Positions 7,536 through 9,816 of a stretch of DNA of 9,816 bases are shown piece by piece. Below the pieces are notes generated by a model. The model was not told where the DNA came from and made no database searches. It saw nothing but the letters and a program-made list of their open reading frames with translations. Source of the DNA: JBCCZC01 sp039188505 (GTDB taxonomy: Bacteria; Pseudomonadota; Gammaproteobacteria; Xanthomonadales; SZUA-38); assembly GCA_039188505.1 (NCBI GenBank), contig JBCCZC010000207.1, positions 1-9,816 of the forward strand, given 5' to 3'. Every line of letters begins with the position of its first letter. Within the stretch, counting starts at the first letter, position 1. The position numbers and the translations under genes were made by a program.

Positions 7536-8213
7536 ATGGCGCACCGCGAAGACGGTAAGCTGAAGGGAGTCATTCAGGAGGCCACGACCGTGCGGAAGAT
7601 CACGCCCTATCGGACCAAGCGCAACGCGGTGAAGGCGCTGGACAACGGCGGGCGGCTGTTCAATCTACTGACCCACGCCGACGACGGCCGGATCTCGGCC
7701 GCGGAGCTGGGCAAGGCCGCCGGCATCATCGGTGATCGCCAGTCCATGTTCCTGCACCTGGACATGGCGCTCGCGCCGCTCGACGATGCCCGCGTCCGCG
7801 AAGTCCGCTCCATGCTCAGCGATAAGCTGAAGGCTGCTTACAAGCGCAAGGGACCGCGGCAGGCGACCCCCGCCGAGGGACGATCGATCGAACCGGGTCG
7901 GGCCATCATCGTCGTGGGCGTGCCCCGGCACGTGGACGAGAAGGCGGGGCTGTCGGGCTTCATCACCGTGCCGATGACGACCGGCAACGTGACCACCATG
8001 ATGATGGTCCCGATCTTCGAGCAGTACGATGTCTACGAGGTCAGTGACCCGGAGGTCGCGGGCGCTCTGCTGGTAACCGCACCGAAGGGCAAGCGGTCGC
8101 TGGAAGTAGTCCCGACGCGGTTCGGCGGCGTGGTCAAGGTCTTCGAGGAGGGTCAACGCAAGCGCCACGATCGCTATCTCGAGGCCCGTTTCTACACGCC
8201 TCTGGACCCTTAG
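7536..8213 (+). CDS. Hypothetical protein, 225 residues, function unknown
   Basis: I do not recognise this family. It is real coding sequence: a full-length frame, GC-rich codon use like its neighbours, and AAGG six bases before the ATG. The protein looks cytosolic, with no signal peptide or membrane helix. A basic N-terminal half (KITPYRTKRNAVKALDNGG) is followed by THADDGRISAAE (46-57), which matches the second half of an EF-hand loop (D50, G51, I53, E57) but lacks acidic residues at loop positions 1 and 3, so calcium binding is doubtful. A helical, charged stretch (about 80-107) leads to a beta-rich C-terminal domain (about 121-222: RAIIVVGVPRHV, GFITVPMTTGNVTTMMMVPI, GALLVTAPKGKRSLEVVPTRF) with a Met-rich TTMMM strand. 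It begins 47 bases after the AraC gene on the same strand and could be read through from it, but no functional tie is evident. Confidence 0.8.
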   Translation: MAHREDGKLKGVIQEATTVRKITPYRTKRNAVKALDNGGRLFNLLTHADDGRISAAELGKAAGIIGDRQSMFLHLDMALAPLDDARVREVRSMLSDKLKAAYKRKGPRQATPAEGRSIEPGRAIIVVGVPRHVDEKAGLSGFITVPMTTGNVTTMMMVPIFEQYDVYEVSDPEVAGALLVTAPKGKRSLEVVPTRFGGVVKVFEEGQRKRHDRYLEARFYTPLDP

Positions 8214-8225
8214 GCTGGCGGATCG

Positions 8226-8346
8226 CACCAGATACTGGCGAGGACGACGCCGCCGAGGCAGCCCTCGAACGCCGGATCCGCGTTTTATGCGGCGATAAGG
8301 CAGCTGGAACGTTTCTTGCTTCAGTATGTCTGGACAGTATCTGGTG
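8226..8346. repeat. Repeated CAGTATCTGG motif and 12-base inverted repeat upstream of the 2TM gene
   Basis: CACCAGATACTG (8226-8237) and CAGTATCTGGTG (8335-8346) are perfect 12-base inverted arms 97 bases apart. A third copy with one inserted base, CAGTATGTCTGG (8322-8333), sits in tandem just before the right arm, with a 13-base period. The left copy is itself a near-palindrome, CCAG-ATA-CTGG. The cluster occupies the leader of the 2TM gene; the right arm touches its ribosome binding site (GGAG, 8346-8349, seven bases before the ATG). It could be an operator array or, if transcription starts left of 8226, a long-range leader hairpin. Confidence 0.5.
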
Positions 8347-8356
8347 GAGAAGATCG

Positions 8357-8872
8357 ATGAACAAGAAGCAGGCGAAGAAGCGGATCAACGAATTGAAGGT
8401 TTTCTACGCGCACCTGGTGTCGTACGTCGCCGTCAGTGTCTTCCTCTTCGCCATCAACATGCTGACCAGCCCCGGTTTCTTCTGGTTCCTGTTCCCGGTG
8501 CTCGGCTGGGGTATCGGCATCGCTATCCATGCCGGCCTGGTATTCTGGACGGGCCACGACTGGGAACGGCGGAAGATGGAGGAACTCACGGGCCTGAAGG
8601 AAACGCGCGATGAGCTCCAGAAGCTCGCCGAGCGCACCGACACGCTCGCCCGGATCATGGCGAGCGTCGACTGGGAGAAGATCGATCCCGAGCTCCGCGG
8701 CACCCGCCAGAACCTGGACAACGCGCGAGCGCAACTCGTGAAGCTCCGGGAAGAGGGCGACCCGACCGGTCAGGAAGAGCTTGCCCGCGAGATCGCGAAG
8801 ATCGAGGAGTTCGTCACCAGCCCGCGCTTCGATTTCTACGAACTCGCCGCCGAGGATCGTCCGAAGAACTGA
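8357..8872 (+). CDS. 2TM-domain membrane protein with long helical C-terminal tail
   Basis: A 171-residue inner-membrane protein. After a basic N-terminus (MNKKQAKKRINELK) come two closely spaced hydrophobic helices (about 17-36 and 41-64). Between and around them are the marks of the 2TM domain (PF13239): FYAHLVSYVAVSVFLFAIN, LTSPGFFWFLFPVLGWGIGIAIHA, then HDWERRKMEEL. In other bacteria this domain stands alone or is fused to signalling modules such as LytTR; its own role is not established. Here the tail of about 100 residues is highly charged and heptad-like (about 72-100 and 112-155: LKETRDELQKLAERTDTL, NARAQLVKLREE, EELAREIAKIEEF), suggesting a cytosolic coiled coil for self-association or partner binding. 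GGAG seven bases upstream supports the ATG. The leader carries an unusual repeat cluster. Confidence 0.87.
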   Translation: MNKKQAKKRINELKVFYAHLVSYVAVSVFLFAINMLTSPGFFWFLFPVLGWGIGIAIHAGLVFWTGHDWERRKMEELTGLKETRDELQKLAERTDTLARIMASVDWEKIDPELRGTRQNLDNARAQLVKLREEGDPTGQEELAREIAKIEEFVTSPRFDFYELAAEDRPKN

Positions 8873-8941
8873 CGGAGTTGGGTGAGCAGGCCCAGAGCTA
8901 ATCTCACGGCGCGGAGACAGCTCAGATTCAGTCCGATTGAC

Positions 8942-8951
8942 CCAGTACTGG
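8942..8951. repeat. CCAGTACTGG palindrome after the 2TM gene
   Basis: A perfect 10-base palindrome 70 bases past the 2TM stop. It resembles the CCAG-N3-CTGG motif in that gene's leader but with a two-base centre. Whether the likeness means anything is open. Confidence 0.25.
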
Positions 8952-8984
8952 CTCGAACTCCGACGTTTCTCTCTCCATGCAATG

Positions 8985-9009
8985 CCGGCCGCGGCGACAT
9001 CGCGGCCGG
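8985..9009. terminator. Strong GC hairpin between convergent 2TM and TIR genes
   Basis: CCGGCCGCG (8985-8993) and CGCGGCCGG (9001-9009) form a perfect nine-base-pair stem with a seven-base loop. It stands between two genes that converge, where a bidirectional terminator is expected. The + side is followed by ACCGTTCTCT, a poor T-run, so termination efficiency is uncertain. Confidence 0.5.
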
Positions 9010-9028
9010 ACCGTTCTCTACTACCTTG

Positions 9029-9044
9029 CCGATACCAATATCGG
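9029..9044. terminator. Second small hairpin before the TIR gene stop
   Basis: CCGATA (9029-9034), CCAA loop, TATCGG (9039-9044): a perfect six-base-pair stem, 20 bases beyond the TIR stop on the - strand. No T-run follows on the - strand. It may act with the larger hairpin at 8985-9009 to separate the two convergent transcripts. Confidence 0.3.
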
Positions 9045-9063
9045 ATCCCCCCAGCCGGCCAGT

Positions 9064-9816
9064 CTAAGATCGATCGGGGTTCAACTGACCTATTTCTTCA
9101 ACAAGTCTCTGCAGCGACTCCTCCAGATCAGCATCTGTGCCAGACAAATGCAAAAGCCCCGAAAGAAGCGGCGCTTTTCTCGCCAACTGCCTCTGGGTAA
9201 CACCGTCGTTCAGGACGAACAACCTCAGTTCTTTCCGACGCCGCTTGTCCATGAGGAAGTCGCGCTCATCCGATGCCCAGCTGGAATTCAAGTACTCCTT
9301 CGTGAGGAGAAGAATCGCAGTGCTTGCGTTGATCATGGCAACCTCAACCTGCCGTGCAATGGGCTCGCCCGGATCGAACTGCGCGTCGTACACCACGTTT
9401 AGCCCCTTCTCGCCCAAGGTATCAACAATGTTCCGAGCCTTCTTCGCATTATCTTTAGTGTATGAAAGGAAAGTCGTGCCAGGTGTTCGTCGCACCTTTC
9501 TCTCCGACCGTTTCCTGATCGCGCCGCCCATGGCCAGAAGGTAACGAGTGGCTAGCCGGGGGTATGACGTGTTGTCCATCAGGCCAGTCCTGAGTGCCTC
9601 GTGGTCCTCCTTGACCATTGCGATTCGGCCCTTCTTCTGCGGCTGAACCTTGACTCGCAACATGATCATCGCCAGCTGCACCTCTGGTTTCTCGACTATG
9701 AAAGTATCGGAAGCATCGGCGAAGAAGCGGATCAAGTATTCCTTACATTCCCCCGATTGCTCCGTGAGCGCCGGGGGAACGAGGACCTCTTGTGTGAAGA
9801 GAAAATTCACCAGCGA
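9064..9816 (-). CDS. TIR-domain protein, putative NAD-consuming effector (5' end at or beyond window edge)
   Basis: At least 248 residues from a possible GTG at 9808-9810; the frame stays open through the last six bases, so the true start may lie outside. The C-terminal half is a TIR domain (about 112-225): TTFLSYTKDNAKKARNIVDTL, then GLNVVYDAQFDPGEPIARQV, ASTAILLLTKEYLNSSWASDE and LRLFVLND. The SSWASDE segment gives W178-x3-E182, the position of the catalytic glutamate in NAD-cleaving TIR enzymes such as SARM1. The N-terminal 110 residues (KEYLIRFFADASDTFIVEKP..., then a very basic RKRSERKVRRTP linker) match no domain I know and could sense a trigger or bind a partner. No signal peptide or membrane helix. 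Bacterial TIR proteins are mostly antiphage abortive-infection effectors; that role is inferred. GC is about 52% in five hand-counted 60-base lines versus about 65% elsewhere, suggesting transfer. Confidence 0.88.
   Translation of the reverse strand, partial: SLVNFLFTQEVLVPPALTEQSGECKEYLIRFFADASDTFIVEKPEVQLAMIMLRVKVQPQKKGRIAMVKEDHEALRTGLMDNTSYPRLATRYLLAMGGAIRKRSERKVRRTPGTTFLSYTKDNAKKARNIVDTLGEKGLNVVYDAQFDPGEPIARQVEVAMINASTAILLLTKEYLNSSWASDERDFLMDKRRRKELRLFVLNDGVTQRQLARKAPLLSGLLHLSGTDADLEESLQRLVEEIGQLNPDRS

Noticed and set aside
8316..8343. TTGCTT-16-TATCTG as a sigma70 promoter for the 2TM gene
   Set aside because: Only three of six matches at each box; the repeats explain the sequence at least as well.
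8930..8970. Possible tRNA T-arm (GGCTCGAACTCC)
   Set aside because: No matching TTCRANY loop with a five-base stem, no acceptor stem and no anticodon arm nearby on either strand.
2726..9816. Idea that the PRPP synthase and TIR protein form one NAD depletion/repair system
   Set aside because: They are over 5 kb apart, separated by five unrelated genes on mixed strands, and differ in base composition; nothing in the sequence links them.

Overview
This 9.8 kb window comes from a GC-rich (roughly 65%) Gram-negative bacterium. The evidence is an outer-membrane TonB-dependent receptor with a FecR-type regulator tail. A gammaproteobacterium is my best guess, from gene style only; nothing here fixes the genus. 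Seven complete genes, one gene tail at the left edge and one gene running to or near the right edge account for most of the sequence. I see no rRNA, tRNA, CRISPR array, transposase or integrase.

Left part (1-3724, all + strand). The last codons of a FecR-like anti-sigma regulator overlap by ATGA with a TonB-dependent receptor that carries an N-terminal STN signalling domain. This is the classic Fec-type cell-surface signalling layout; the ECF sigma factor would lie further upstream, outside the window. After 61 bases comes a divergent ribose-phosphate pyrophosphokinase (PRPP synthase) that retains its PRPP-binding loop.

Middle part (3932-7488). A multi-pass acyltransferase-3 membrane enzyme lies on the - strand. 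It is followed by a divergent pair: a three-histidine-box membrane desaturase/hydroxylase (-) and an AraC regulator with a PF12625-type ligand-binding domain (+). The 103 bases between these two starts hold a CTGCCAA direct repeat that could be the regulator's binding site.

Right part (7536-9816). A 225-residue protein of unknown function and a 2TM-domain membrane protein with a long helical tail lie on the + strand. The leader of the 2TM gene has a repeated CAGTATCTGG motif, one copy of which forms a 12-base inverted repeat ending at the ribosome binding site. A GC-rich hairpin separates it from a convergent TIR-domain gene with a WxxxE motif. That gene has clearly lower GC (about 52% in hand-counted lines), which suggests acquired DNA and possibly the edge of a defence locus continuing to the right. 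It is the best lead for an undescribed system, but the window shows only one component. Intergenic gaps are all shorter than 300 bases (the largest are 3725-3931 and 5171-5432).
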